64,000 nt of DNA, taken from positions 1 to 64,000 of the forward strand of contig SVDM01000009.1 of NCBI GenBank assembly GCA_015058015.1, in the 5' to 3' direction. Below, piece after piece: positions 35,155-44,592 of the stretch. Below the pieces are notes generated by a model. It saw nothing but the letters and a program-made list of their open reading frames with translations. It searched no databases and was not told the DNA's origin. This DNA comes from Lachnospiraceae bacterium. Lineage in GTDB: Bacteria > Bacillota > Clostridia > Lachnospirales > Lachnospiraceae. Made by a program: the position numbers and the translations under genes. Each line of letters begins with the position of its first letter. Position 1 is the stretch's first letter.

Positions 35155-36138
35155 TTAGAACTGCTGGAAGTTCTGCTGCTGAGGCTGAGCCTGAGCAAGA
35201 TCTCCGAAGAACTTACCGATCATAATGCTTAAGATGATATAAGCGGCTGCCATTGCTGCATTGCCAAGGAATCCGAAGAAGTCAAATCCTACTGTAGGAA
35301 TTGTTATGAAGGATCTTGCTGCAGCGGGGATTCTTGCCATGATAGTGTTCATAGCTGAACCAAGCACTCCACTAACAACTGCTCCACCAACGATTGATCC
35401 GAGAGCACTGATACCCTTGAGGATACCGAATATCATAAGCCAAATCTTAGCTGCTCCAACCTTATCAAGCATAAGGTTCTGAGCGTTAAGGCTTTCGTAA
35501 GCTGAACGGATAAACTTGTTGATAGGTCTGATACCGAAGATTGCAAGAACTACGGTAATTGCTGCTGCAACGATGCAAACAACAAGGATGATTGTTCCTG
35601 CTGAGCCTACTGCTGAGCTTGCTGCTGAACCGTAGCCGTATGCTTTACCATAGCTTCCTACTGCTGAACCAAGTGCGCTAAAACCGGCCATTGCAACGAA
35701 ACCAAGAATAAGGATAGCGCCTGCTGCTACATACTGAAGAATTACTTTAGCAAATGTAGTTCCGCTAAGCCATCTAACCTGAGCTCCGGTTACGTTGTTC
35801 TTCTTAGCTGCTACAAAGATGAGCCAGAAGAAGATGGTGAATAAAATCTCGATAACGGGAATAGATAACTTACATAATCCTGCACCTGCAGCTACACTGA
35901 AGCAGATAGCAACAACAAGGAATAAAGTATCCTGGAAGAAACCGAGGATTCTCTCTGTTCCATTAGCATAGAACATAGTCGGCTGAGGAGCTGCTGTATA
36001 AGCAGGCTGCTGCTGGAACTGCTGTGGCTGCTGCTGGAACTGCTGAGGCTGCTCGGAAGCTGCCGGAGCTGCTGCTCCACACTGAGGACAGAATGCAAAA
36101 TCTGTCGGTGCTTCATAATTACAATTGTTACACTTCAT
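35155..36138 (-). CDS. Zinc-ribbon multi-pass membrane protein, paralogue
   Basis: A 327-residue protein with the same plan as the gene facing it: zinc ribbon (MKCNNCNYE...CPQCG), a Gln/Pro-rich linker (QQFQQQP repeats, about 30-50), then about four to five membrane helices and a Gln-rich C-terminus. Shared segments include LFLVV near the first helix and IFFW in the second. Function unknown; homologous zinc-ribbon membrane proteins are usually only annotated by domain. AGGAGAG precedes the ATG and a promoter lies upstream. Confidence 0.8.
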   Translation of the reverse strand: MKCNNCNYEAPTDFAFCPQCGAAAPAASEQPQQFQQQPQQFQQQPAYTAAPQPTMFYANGTERILGFFQDTLFLVVAICFSVAAGAGLCKLSIPVIEILFTIFFWLIFVAAKKNNVTGAQVRWLSGTTFAKVILQYVAAGAILILGFVAMAGFSALGSAVGSYGKAYGYGSAASSAVGSAGTIILVVCIVAAAITVVLAIFGIRPINKFIRSAYESLNAQNLMLDKVGAAKIWLMIFGILKGISALGSIVGGAVVSGVLGSAMNTIMARIPAAARSFITIPTVGFDFFGFLGNAAMAAAYIILSIMIGKFFGDLAQAQPQQQNFQQF

Positions 36139-36185
36139 ATAAATCTCTCCTATTAAATATGATAATAAGTTTTTAAACCGTTCCT

Positions 36186-36214
36186 ATTATATATCAAATG
36201 GTATGTCAATGCAA
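36186..36214 (-). promoter_or_regulatory. Promoter of the minus-strand zinc-ribbon gene
   Basis: Minus strand TTGCAT (36214-36209), 17-nt spacer, TATAAT (36191-36186), giving a leader of about 40 nt. Confidence 0.6.
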
Positions 36215-36396
36215 TGTCCGATAGGATGATAATGAAAATTCCACAAAAAAAGTATTAACAGTCTATTAACAAAAAAATAATTTATTTTAGTACTAAAGTC
36301 ATACAATTTATAATGGCTATTGTATATATTTTATTGCAAAAGGAATATATGTATGTTTATAATTATTTTATAAGAGAATATGGGGGGATAACAGAT

Positions 36397-38115
36397 ATGG
36401 AAGAAAAGGCTAAACACAGTATCAGGATGACTATGCTTATGGTTGCGCTGGTGCCGCTTCTTATTATGGCTGTTGCAACTACAGTGATTGCAAGCTTTAG
36501 TTTGAAGAGTAGCATTACGGCAGAGGTTAAGGACGACTTGTCGGATCTTGCTCATACCATGGCCAATATGTACGACAAGGATTTTGAGGGGGATTTCGTA
36601 TTAAGAGAAGACGGTAAGCTCTTTAAAGGAGAATCGGAACTTACCGGCAACTATGAGTTGTTCGACATTAATCATGATAAAACGGGGACAGACTTTACAT
36701 TATTCTTTGGGGATACCCGTTATGTAACCAGTCTAAAGGATGTGGATACAGGCGAAAGAATTATTGGGACCAAGGCCGGTGATGCAGTAATTGCAGCCTG
36801 CTTGAAAGGTGGCAATGATTATTTTGCAGAGAATATTACAATTAATAAGACACCCTATTTCGGATACTATACACCCCTTAAGAATGCAGATGGTTCAATA
36901 GTGGGTATGATGTTTACCGGAAAACCAAGTACGGAGGTTAACAAGACCATCAGCGGAACTATTACATCACTGGTTATAATCGCTGTTGTACTATTCATTG
37001 TGTCCATAGTGGGAATTCTGCTTTTGGTAAGCAGAATGGCAGGGGCCATGAAGTCTGTTACATCTTCCTTGGCTGTTATTGCAGCAGGACGCCTTAATGA
37101 ACCGGTTGAAGCAAAACCGCAAAAACGTAGTGATGAGATTGGGCTTATAGCAAGATCTACGGAAAAGCTAAGGTCCTCGCTGTCTGTTATAATCAGTGAG
37201 ATTGCTCAGCACACGGGACAACTTAATGACTCCGTTGCTGATATTGACAATATTGCAACCGTCAGCCGCGACTCAACGGGAGCCGTTAACCAGGCTATGG
37301 ACGAACTGGCCAATGCAACAATGCATAATGCAGAGAATACCCAGAACGCCAATATGCGTATGAACGAGATGAGCACTCTCATAGAGAATATAGCCAATGA
37401 TGTTGACTCTCTTGCAGAGAATGCCAGCAGTATGGGCGCTATTGAGAAGAGTGCAGGTCAGAATTTAGATGAGGTTACGGATTACATTGAAGTAACCATG
37501 GAAGCATTCGAAAAACTGTCCCACCAGGCAGAACTTACCAACGAAGCCGCTCAGAAAATCGGTGCTGCTGTTAATATCATCGCAGCCATTGCGGAAGAGA
37601 CCACACTTCTTTCACTGAACGCAAGTATCGAGTCTGCCAGAGCCGGAGAGATGGGAAGAGGCTTCGGAGTTGTGGCAAGCCAGATTCAAAAGCTTGCGGA
37701 CCAGTCTTCAGAATCGGCTGCGGATATTGAACGTTCCATCTCAGAACTTCTTGCTGAGTCATCCAAGACCGTTGAGGTTATGTCAGACGTTAAAGAGACC
37801 GTTAACCGGCAGAAGAACAAGATCGAAGAGACCCAGGGCAACTTTGATATCCTTGCCAAGAATGTCTCCGAGTCTGTTGAAAGCATCAATGAAATAAGAG
37901 GCATAGCGGGCAACCTTAGAGACTTAAGAGGTCAGATGAGCGACATCATCCAGGAGCTCTCCGCTTTGTCAGAAGAAAACGCAGCGTCAACCGAAGAGAC
38001 CACCGCTACCATCGGCGAGTTGGATTCCACAATTGCCAACATGGCTACCAACTCCAAAGCACTTAGCGATATCTCAAGCAACCTTAGAGCTCGTGTATCC
38101 GAGTTCCAGGTGTAG
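36397..38115 (+). CDS. Methyl-accepting chemotaxis protein
   Basis: A 572-residue chemoreceptor. TM1 near residues 14-35, an extracellular Cache-type sensor (about 36-190), TM2 near 200-224, a HAMP segment, then the signalling domain whose hairpin tip reads [19 protein letters not shown]. Ligand unknown. I start at ATG 36397, preceded by GGGGGG; the frame is open from 36313 but that extension looks like untranslated leader. A TATAAT (36309-36314) with a weak -35 may be its promoter. Along with the FliK- and FlhB-like genes further on, it fits a motile or formerly motile lineage. Confidence 0.92.
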   Translation: MEEKAKHSIRMTMLMVALVPLLIMAVATTVIASFSLKSSITAEVKDDLSDLAHTMANMYDKDFEGDFVLREDGKLFKGESELTGNYELFDINHDKTGTDFTLFFGDTRYVTSLKDVDTGERIIGTKAGDAVIAACLKGGNDYFAENITINKTPYFGYYTPLKNADGSIVGMMFTGKPSTEVNKTISGTITSLVIIAVVLFIVSIVGILLLVSRMAGAMKSVTSSLAVIAAGRLNEPVEAKPQKRSDEIGLIARSTEKLRSSLSVIISEIAQHTGQLNDSVADIDNIATVSRDSTGAVNQAMDELANATMHNAENTQNANMRMNEMSTLIENIANDVDSLAENASSMGAIEKSAGQNLDEVTDYIEVTMEAFEKLSHQAELTNEAAQKIGAAVNIIAAIAEETTLLSLNASIESARAGEMGRGFGVVASQIQKLADQSSESAADIERSISELLAESSKTVEVMSDVKETVNRQKNKIEETQGNFDILAKNVSESVESINEIRGIAGNLRDLRGQMSDIIQELSALSEENAASTEETTATIGELDSTIANMATNSKALSDISSNLRARVSEFQV

Positions 38116-38123
38116 CGTGAACA

Positions 38124-39353
38124 ATGAAAGTAGCAGGAATAATAGCAGAATACAACCCCTTTCACAAGGGACATGAATATCATATAAGTAAGACACGGGA
38201 GACCACAGGGGCAGACTACGTTATCGCGGTAGTAAGCGGTGACTTCGTCCAACGTGGGGAACCCTCTGTAATAAGCAAATATCACCGCACCCGCCAGGCT
38301 CTTCTTGGCGGGGCGGATTTGGTTATAGAGCTTCCCGTTGTATATGCCACCGCCGGGGCTGAGAAGTTCGCAAGAGGTGGCATTTCGCTGCTTGAAGCTC
38401 TGGGAGTTGTAGACTTCGTAAGTTTTGGCTGTGAAACAGATGATATGGAGAAAATGTCGCAGCTGGCCAAACTCCTATCCGCGGAACCTCCTGAGTTTAA
38501 GGAAGAACTAAACAAGAGACTAAAGGCGGGAGAGACCTTCCCGGCAGCAAGAGAGGCGGCGGTAAGGCTGTGTCTTGGAGACTCGCCGGAGATAGCAGAG
38601 ATTTTGAACTCCCCCAATAGCATATTGGCCCTGGAATATATGAAATCCCTTAAAACACTGGGCTCTAAGATGGAACCGGTGGCAGTTTTGCGCGCAGGAG
38701 ACGGCTACAATGATAGTGCCTCAGGCACCGGTTTTGCATCAGCTACGGGAATTAGGGAAAAGCTATTGGCAGAGGGCCCGGCACAGGAACTCGCAGAGTT
38801 TGTTCCGGAAGATGTAATGAAAGATTTTAAGGATAGCTTCGGGAGGGAATTCCCCATTACCCCCGATGACTTTGTTGACCTGGTGGGATATAAGGTAAAG
38901 TCAATTTTAGCAGAGGGAGCCGACCTTGGAGACTTTGAAGATTTATCGGAGGAAATAGCCAACAGGCTGGGGAAACTGGATATAACCTGGACCTCCTACG
39001 GGGAAGTCTGCGAAGCCTTAAAGACCAAGCAATACACCTATGGCAGAATTAGCAGGAGCCTGATTCACATCTTGCTTGGGATAAAGGAAGTGCCGGAGAC
39101 CTGCGGCTATGCAAGACTTCTTGGTATGAGAAAAGGTGCATCGGAGCTTGTAAGACGTATCAGTGACATTTCCGGGATACCTGTTATTACCAAGCCATCT
39201 AAGGCGGGGGAAGTACTTGAAGGGAAAGCCTTATCCTGCTTTGAAAAAGACGTCTTTGCATCGGAGCTCTACGAGGAGCGGGTAAAGAAAAAGTACGGCG
39301 GGGATGCTTCCCGCTTTAGTGAATACAGGCAGAATTTAATAATAGTAGAATAG
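38124..39353 (+). CDS. tmcAL: tRNA(Met) cytidine acetate ligase TmcAL (YlbM family)
   Basis: A 409-residue nucleotidyltransferase-fold enzyme that makes N4-acetylcytidine at the wobble position of elongator tRNA-Met using acetate and ATP. The nucleotide-binding opening GIIAEYNPFHKGHEYHI carries the HxGH-type motif. Length is normal. The gene sits 8 nt after the chemoreceptor stop. Its use of acetate is interesting beside pta-ackA, which interconvert acetyl-CoA and acetate, but this neighbourhood may be chance. Confidence 0.92.
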   Translation: MKVAGIIAEYNPFHKGHEYHISKTRETTGADYVIAVVSGDFVQRGEPSVISKYHRTRQALLGGADLVIELPVVYATAGAEKFARGGISLLEALGVVDFVSFGCETDDMEKMSQLAKLLSAEPPEFKEELNKRLKAGETFPAAREAAVRLCLGDSPEIAEILNSPNSILALEYMKSLKTLGSKMEPVAVLRAGDGYNDSASGTGFASATGIREKLLAEGPAQELAEFVPEDVMKDFKDSFGREFPITPDDFVDLVGYKVKSILAEGADLGDFEDLSEEIANRLGKLDITWTSYGEVCEALKTKQYTYGRISRSLIHILLGIKEVPETCGYARLLGMRKGASELVRRISDISGIPVITKPSKAGEVLEGKALSCFEKDVFASELYEERVKKKYGGDASRFSEYRQNLIIVE

Positions 39354-39354
39354 C

Positions 39355-39393
39355 ACAACCCGATTCTGACAAAAAAATATCAGTCGGGTTGTT
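39355..39393 (+). terminator. Probable terminator after tmcAL
   Basis: ACAACCCGA (39355-39363) pairs with TCGGGTTGT (39384-39392), with an inner CTGA/TCAG stem around an A-rich loop. The following T-tract is weak. Confidence 0.5.
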
Positions 39394-39401
39394 ACTAATT
39401 C

Positions 39402-39430
39402 TTGAATATAGAAGAAAATAGGTTTATAAT
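39402..39430 (+). promoter_or_regulatory. Promoter of pta-ackA
   Basis: TTGAAT (39402-39407), 17-nt spacer, TATAAT (39425-39430). AAAGGAG precedes the pta start. Confidence 0.7.
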
Positions 39431-39481
39431 ATTGAGAGTATTTGGCGAAAGCCGCATTTTTTACGTAAAGGAGACATTTTC

Positions 39482-40480
39482 ATGGCAATTATTGATGCTA
39501 TCAAAGCAAAAGCAAAAACAGATATTAAGACAATTGCACTTCCCGAGACAGAGGATGACAGAACATACCATGCTGCTGCTCAGGTAATTAAGGAAGGAAC
39601 AGCTAATATTATTCTTGTAGGTGACACAGACCAGATTAAGGCTAAGACTGCTGAACTCGGACTTGATCTTTCAGCTTGCAAAATCGTTGATCCTGCTAAA
39701 TTCGAGAAGCTTGATGAATATGTAGCTACTCTTACAGAGCTTCGTAAGGCTAAGGGTATGACAGAAGAGAAGGCTCGCGAGATTCTTACAACAAACCTTC
39801 TTACATTCGGCGTTATGATGCTTAAGATGAAGGATGCAGACGGAATGGTTGCAGGTGCTTGCCATTCTACAGCAGATACAATCAGACCTTCACTTCAGAT
39901 CTTAAAGACAGCACCGGGAACAGAGCTTGTATCAGCTTTCTTCCTTATGGATGTTCCCAACTGTGAATACGGAAAAGACGGAATCTTTATTTACGCAGAC
40001 AGCGGATTATGTCAGGATCCCAATCCGGAAGAACTTGCTGCCATCGCTAACAGCTCAGCTAAGAGCTTCAAGCAGCTTGTTGACGCAGAGCCTGTAATCG
40101 CACTTCTCTCACATTCAACCAAGGGAAGCGCTAAGCATGCTATCGTTGACAAGGTTATCGAGGCAACAGAGATTGCTAAGAAGAAATATCCGGATCTTAA
40201 ACTGGACGGAGAGTTACAGGCAGACGCAGCTATCGTACCGGCTATCGGAGCTTCCAAGGCTAAGGGCAGCGATGTTGCAGGACATGCTAACGTACTTATC
40301 TTCCCGAACCTTGACTGTGGTAATATCGCATATAAATTAACTCAGAGACTTGCAAAAGCAGAAGCTTACGGACCTATCTTACAGGGTATTGCAGCACCGG
40401 TTAACGACCTTTCAAGAGGATGCTCAGCAGAGGATATCGCAGGTGTCGTAGCAATTACCGCCGTTCAGGCAATGGGCTAG
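39482..40480 (+). CDS. pta: Phosphate acetyltransferase
   Basis: A 332-residue short-form phosphotransacetylase that converts acetyl-CoA and phosphate to acetyl phosphate. It starts MAIIDAIKAKAKTDIKTIALPE, and keeps the SALSHSTKGSA-like loop (LLSHSTKGSAKH) and the PAIGASKAKGSDVAGHANVL segment of the family. Codon use is strongly biased, as in a highly expressed fermentation gene. It is followed 47 nt later by ackA. Confidence 0.95.
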   Translation: MAIIDAIKAKAKTDIKTIALPETEDDRTYHAAAQVIKEGTANIILVGDTDQIKAKTAELGLDLSACKIVDPAKFEKLDEYVATLTELRKAKGMTEEKAREILTTNLLTFGVMMLKMKDADGMVAGACHSTADTIRPSLQILKTAPGTELVSAFFLMDVPNCEYGKDGIFIYADSGLCQDPNPEELAAIANSSAKSFKQLVDAEPVIALLSHSTKGSAKHAIVDKVIEATEIAKKKYPDLKLDGELQADAAIVPAIGASKAKGSDVAGHANVLIFPNLDCGNIAYKLTQRLAKAEAYGPILQGIAAPVNDLSRGCSAEDIAGVVAITAVQAMG

Positions 40481-40527
40481 GCCATTACTTGTAGTTCAAA
40501 ATACGGAAAAAATAATGGAGGTACATT

Positions 40528-41715
40528 ATGAACATTTTAGTTATCAACTGCGGAAGTTCATCACTGAAATTCCAGCTTATTAACTCAGATACAGAAGCAG
40601 TTCTTGCAAAAGGACTTTGCGAGAGAATCGGAATCGACGGAGCTCTTACATATCAGCCTGCAAACGGTGACAAGGAAGAGACCAAGCCTGCTATGCCGGA
40701 TCACAAGGTAGCCATCAAGCTTGTACTTGATGCCCTTATGAACGAGAAGACAGGTGTTATCAAAGACCTTAAGGAAGTTGGAGCTGTAGGACACAGAGTC
40801 GTACACGGAGGAGAGAGATTTACATCATCAGCTCTTCTTACAGACGAAGTAATCAAGGGAATCGAAGAGTGTAACGATCTTGCACCCCTTCATAACCCTG
40901 CTAACCTTATCGGAATCAACGCATGTAAAGACCTTATGCCCGGAACACCTATGGTTGCAGTATTCGATACAGCATTCCATCAGACTATGCCGGAGAAAGC
41001 TTACACATATGCTATTCCCCATGAGTACTATGACAAGTACAAAGTAAGAAGATATGGTTTCCACGGAACCAGCCACTCTTACGTATCCAAGAGAACAGCA
41101 GAGATCCTTGGCAAGAAATACGACGAGCTTAAGACCATCGTATGTCACCTTGGTAACGGAGCTTCCATCTGTGCAGTTAACTGCGGTAAGTCAGTAGATA
41201 CAACAATGGGACTTACACCCCTTGAAGGACTTGCAATGGGAACACGTTCAGGAGACCTTGATCCCGCTATCGTAGAGTTCATCGCTAACAAGGATAACCT
41301 TACAACAGCTGAGGCTCTTAACGTACTTAACAAGAAGTCAGGTGTGCTTGGTATGAGCGGCGTATCTTCAGACTTCAGAGATATCGAGGAAGCTGCTAAC
41401 GGCGGTAACAAGCTTGCTGCTAACGCTTTAGAGGTATACTACTACAGAGTAGCTAAGTACATCGGTGCTTACATGGTAGCACTTGGTGGAGCAGATGCAA
41501 TTGCATTTACAGCAGGTCTTGGAGAGAACTCCATCACAGCAAGAGCTAACATCTGCAAGTACTTAGAGTTCATGGGAATCAAGATTGATGCTGATGCTAA
41601 CAATGTAAGAGGTAAAGACACAGTTATCTCTGCAGCTGATTCAACAGTTAAGGTACTTTGCGTTCCCACTAACGAAGAGCTTGCTATTGCAAGAGAGACT
41701 CTTGCTTTGGTATAA
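40528..41715 (+). CDS. ackA: Acetate kinase
   Basis: A 395-residue kinase that forms ATP and acetate from acetyl phosphate, the energy-yielding partner of Pta. Motifs: [11 protein letters not shown] at the start, [18 protein letters not shown] and [24 protein letters not shown] 6-7 nt upstream fixes the start. Codon bias matches pta. The pair shows that acetate production is an energy route of this organism. Confidence 0.97.
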   Translation: MNILVINCGSSSLKFQLINSDTEAVLAKGLCERIGIDGALTYQPANGDKEETKPAMPDHKVAIKLVLDALMNEKTGVIKDLKEVGAVGHRVVHGGERFTSSALLTDEVIKGIEECNDLAPLHNPANLIGINACKDLMPGTPMVAVFDTAFHQTMPEKAYTYAIPHEYYDKYKVRRYGFHGTSHSYVSKRTAEILGKKYDELKTIVCHLGNGASICAVNCGKSVDTTMGLTPLEGLAMGTRSGDLDPAIVEFIANKDNLTTAEALNVLNKKSGVLGMSGVSSDFRDIEEAANGGNKLAANALEVYYYRVAKYIGAYMVALGGADAIAFTAGLGENSITARANICKYLEFMGIKIDADANNVRGKDTVISAADSTVKVLCVPTNEELAIARETLALV

Positions 41716-41722
41716 AATTTAG

Positions 41723-41751
41723 TTGACAAATGTATTAGTGAACTGTATAAT
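41723..41751 (+). promoter_or_regulatory. Consensus promoter of yceD-rpmF
   Basis: Perfect TTGACA (41723-41728), 17-nt spacer, perfect TATAAT (41746-41751). Confidence 0.85.
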
Positions 41752-41788
41752 ACAACAGTATGCATTGAAAATGGTAGGAATGATATAG

Positions 41789-42301
41789 ATGATTAACGTA
41801 TCTAATGTCTTATCCGGAGCCGGAACCGTTAAGAAAACGCTTCCAATAAGCTTTGACAGTGTTAAGGTGTTCGGAAAGGATTATCCCGTTACGAGCAAAA
41901 GTGATATAGACTTAACCCTTGACCGTCTCAGCAAGGAAGAGATTCAGGTTTCATTTACCGCTTCGGTGGAAGTGACAATTCCCTGTGATCGATGCTTAAC
42001 CGATGTCATTAAACAATTCGACTTGACCTTCGACGACAAGCTTTCTTTTCAGGAAGTAGAGGAGAATGAAGACGTTAAGTCAGGATATGTTGTTGGATAC
42101 AACCTGGATGTGGACAAGCTTGTCTATGATGAGATCTTGGTTAACTGGCCGGATAAGGTTCTGTGCAGTGAAGACTGCAAGGGAGTCTGTGGCAGTTGCG
42201 GCAAGAATTTAAATCTTGGGACATGTGATTGTCAAGACACAGGACTTGATCTGAGAATGGCAGTAATCCAGGATATTTTTAAAGAATTTAAGGAGGTGTA
42301 A
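41789..42301 (+). CDS. YceD / DUF177 family protein
   Basis: A 170-residue DUF177 protein. The family signature cysteines are present: CDRCLTD near residue 68 and a C-terminal CSEDCKGVCGSCG...CDC cluster. YceD relatives are encoded just before rpmF in most bacteria and are linked to ribosome or 23S rRNA maturation in plants and bacteria. Here rpmF starts 2 nt after the stop codon, so the genes are coupled. Confidence 0.9.
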   Translation: MINVSNVLSGAGTVKKTLPISFDSVKVFGKDYPVTSKSDIDLTLDRLSKEEIQVSFTASVEVTIPCDRCLTDVIKQFDLTFDDKLSFQEVEENEDVKSGYVVGYNLDVDKLVYDEILVNWPDKVLCSEDCKGVCGSCGKNLNLGTCDCQDTGLDLRMAVIQDIFKEFKEV

Positions 42302-42303
42302 CC

Positions 42304-42483
42304 ATGTCCATTTGTCCAAAGAACAAATCTTCAAAAGGTAGAAGAGATAAGAGAAGAGCTAACTGGAAGATGACAGCTCCGGCACTCGTTAAATGTTCCA
42401 AGTGCGGAGAGCTCATGATGCCTCACAGAGTATGCAAGGCATGTGGTTCTTACAACAAGAAAGAGATTATCTCTGTAGACTAA
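42304..42483 (+). CDS. rpmF: 50S ribosomal protein L32
   Basis: A 59-residue L32, starting MSICPKNKSSKGRRDKRRAN, with a zinc-ribbon CSKCG...CKACG in the second half. GGAGG precedes the ATG and overlaps the end of yceD. It is the second gene of a short operon closed by a strong terminator. Confidence 0.96.
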   Translation: MSICPKNKSSKGRRDKRRANWKMTAPALVKCSKCGELMMPHRVCKACGSYNKKEIISVD

Positions 42484-42498
42484 TTCAAGTATTTAAGG

Positions 42499-42524
42499 CC
42501 CGCGACTATGGTCGCGGGTTTTTT
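42499..42524 (+). terminator. Terminator of yceD-rpmF
   Basis: CCCGCGAC (42499-42506), TATG loop, GTCGCGGG (42511-42518), then TTTTTTG. Confidence 0.93.
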
Positions 42525-42532
42525 GTTTTTCC

Positions 42533-42561
42533 TTGATTAATATGCTTGAATATAGTATATT
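42533..42561 (+). promoter_or_regulatory. Promoter of the plsX operon
   Basis: TTGATT (42533-42538), 17-nt spacer, TATATT (42556-42561), directly after the rpmF terminator. Confidence 0.6.
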
Positions 42562-42595
42562 TTTAATGATACCTTGCATTAGAGGAGGAAATACT

Positions 42596-43609
42596 ATGTC
42601 AGAGATATGTCGCGTGGTAGTAGATGCCATGGGCGGTGACAATGCACCATTATCCAACGTTGAGGGTGCTGTTGACGCAGTTAACAAGAATGAGAACCTG
42701 CAGGTTGTTTTGGTAGGTAAAGAGGAGGAAGTACCCCCCTTACTATCCAAATATACATATGATAAGTCCCGGATTGAATTCGTGGCGGCTACAGAGACTA
42801 TAGACATGGGAGAAGCTCCCGTGAAGGCTATCAGAGCCAAGAAAGACTCATCCATGGTGGTGGGCATGAAGATGGTGAAGAACGGGGAGGCGGATGCATT
42901 TGTATCGGCAGGAAGTTCAGGAGCCATATTAGTAGGCGGACAGGTAATTGTAGGCCGTATCAAGGGAGTGGAGAGACCGCCCCTTGCACCCCTTATTCCC
43001 ACAGCCAAGGGAGTATCCCTTCTTATTGACTGCGGAGCCAATGTGGATGCCAGAGCATCCCACTTAGTGCAGTTTGCCAAGATGGGCTCTGTATATATGG
43101 AAAACGTGGTGGGAATTAAGAAGCCCAGGGTTGCCATTGTAAATATCGGTGCTGAGGAAGAAAAGGGTAATCAGCTGGTTAAAGAGACATATCCTTTATT
43201 GAAGAACTGTCCCGACATCAACTTCGTAGGAAGTATTGAAGCCAGGGATATTCCGGCAGGGGACGCAGACGTTATCGTATGCGAAGCCTTTGTAGGTAAT
43301 GTTATCTTAAAACTTTACGAGGGACTGGCTAAGACCCTGGTGTCCAAACTGAAAGAGGGCATGATGGCTACTATAAGAGGTAAGATCGGGGGAGCACTTG
43401 TTAAACCTTCACTTAAGAAATCCCTTAAGGCTTTCGATGCGTCAGAACACGGCGGAGCGCCGCTGCTTGGCCTTACGGGTCTTGTGGTTAAAGTTCACGG
43501 TAACTCCACAAGAAAAGAAATCTGCAATGCCCTTATGCAGTGTGAGAATTTCAAAGCCATGAAGATTAATGACAAGATTAAGACCATGGTGGACATTAAT
43601 GAAGAATAG
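42596..43609 (+). CDS. plsX: Phosphate acyltransferase PlsX
   Basis: A 337-residue enzyme that makes acyl phosphate from acyl-ACP for phospholipid synthesis. It opens with VVVDAMGGDNAP and keeps GAEEEKGNQL and GFVGN-like (EAFVGNVILK) motifs. The start at 42596 has GAGGAGG 6 nt upstream; the frame opens 63 nt earlier but overlaps the promoter. The next gene is acpP, whose product is the acyl donor. Confidence 0.95.
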   Translation: MSEICRVVVDAMGGDNAPLSNVEGAVDAVNKNENLQVVLVGKEEEVPPLLSKYTYDKSRIEFVAATETIDMGEAPVKAIRAKKDSSMVVGMKMVKNGEADAFVSAGSSGAILVGGQVIVGRIKGVERPPLAPLIPTAKGVSLLIDCGANVDARASHLVQFAKMGSVYMENVVGIKKPRVAIVNIGAEEEKGNQLVKETYPLLKNCPDINFVGSIEARDIPAGDADVIVCEAFVGNVILKLYEGLAKTLVSKLKEGMMATIRGKIGGALVKPSLKKSLKAFDASEHGGAPLLGLTGLVVKVHGNSTRKEICNALMQCENFKAMKINDKIKTMVDINEE

Positions 43610-43639
43610 GTGAATTAATATACTGAGAGGAGTAACATT

Positions 43640-43873
43640 ATGGAATTCGAGAAATTAAAAGAGATTATTGCGGGAGTACTTAACGTTGACGTTAATGAGA
43701 TTACACCCGAGACTACCTTCAAGGAAGATCTGGGCGCAGACTCGCTTGATGTATTCCAGATAATTATGGAGATTGAGGACACCTTCGGCGTATCCATCGA
43801 GAACGAAGTGGCAGAGACCATTGTAACTGTCGGTGATGCAGCAAATCAGATTCATAATGCAATAAGCGAATAG
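43640..43873 (+). CDS. acpP: Acyl carrier protein
   Basis: A 77-residue ACP for fatty acid synthesis. The phosphopantetheine-attachment serine lies in GADSLDVF, near residue 37 (the canonical DSL motif). AGGAG precedes the ATG. It lies between plsX and rnc in the usual Firmicutes order. Confidence 0.95.
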   Translation: MEFEKLKEIIAGVLNVDVNEITPETTFKEDLGADSLDVFQIIMEIEDTFGVSIENEVAETIVTVGDAANQIHNAISE

Positions 43874-43887
43874 AAGGTGTGTCTTAA

Positions 43888-44577
43888 ATGTATGAGAAAT
43901 TGCATGAATTGGAGGATAAAATAGGATATACCTTCAAAAACTTTAAGCATCTGAGACGATCCATGACTCATAGTTCTTATGCTAATGAGTATCGAATCCA
44001 GAAGATATACAACAATGAGAGACTGGAATTCTTGGGGGATGCAGTCCTGGAAATTGTTACAAGCGATTATCTCTTCGCCACATACCCTAATCATCGCGAG
44101 GGGGATTTGACTAAGATGAGAGCAAGCATAGTTTGCGAACAGACTCTTGCTCTTGCAGCCAATGACATCGATCTTGGAAGCTATATATTACTTGGCAAAG
44201 GAGAAGAGAAAACCGGTGGAAGACACAGAGCTTCTGTTGTGTCTGATGCTATGGAAGCTCTTATCGGAGCTTTGTATCTTGACGGAGGTCTTGAAAGCGC
44301 CAAGGCATTTATCACAAAGTACATATTAAAAGATATTAAGAATAAGCAGCTTTTCTATGACAGCAAGACCATCTTACAAGAGGTGGTTCAAAGTGACTAC
44401 ACGGGAGAGCTGGTATATGAGGTTATAGGAGAGATGGGCCCGGATCACGACAAGCGTTTCATCGTTGAGGCGCGAGTTGGGGATGAGGTAATTGGTACCG
44501 GACACGGACGTACCAAGAAGGCTGCTGAACAGGAGGCGGCTTACAATGCCTTGATGAAGACTCAGCAGGATGAGTAG
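43888..44577 (+). CDS. rnc: Ribonuclease III
   Basis: A 229-residue double-strand RNA endonuclease for rRNA processing. The catalytic signature NNERLEFLGDAVLE lies near residues 41-54, further acidic residues at SDAMEALIGA, and a C-terminal dsRNA-binding domain covers about 157-226. It starts 14 nt after acpP and ends 15 nt before smc. Confidence 0.97.
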   Translation: MYEKLHELEDKIGYTFKNFKHLRRSMTHSSYANEYRIQKIYNNERLEFLGDAVLEIVTSDYLFATYPNHREGDLTKMRASIVCEQTLALAANDIDLGSYILLGKGEEKTGGRHRASVVSDAMEALIGALYLDGGLESAKAFITKYILKDIKNKQLFYDSKTILQEVVQSDYTGELVYEVIGEMGPDHDKRFIVEARVGDEVIGTGHGRTKKAAEQEAAYNALMKTQQDE

Positions 44578-44592
44578 CCGGGAGAAGAACTA

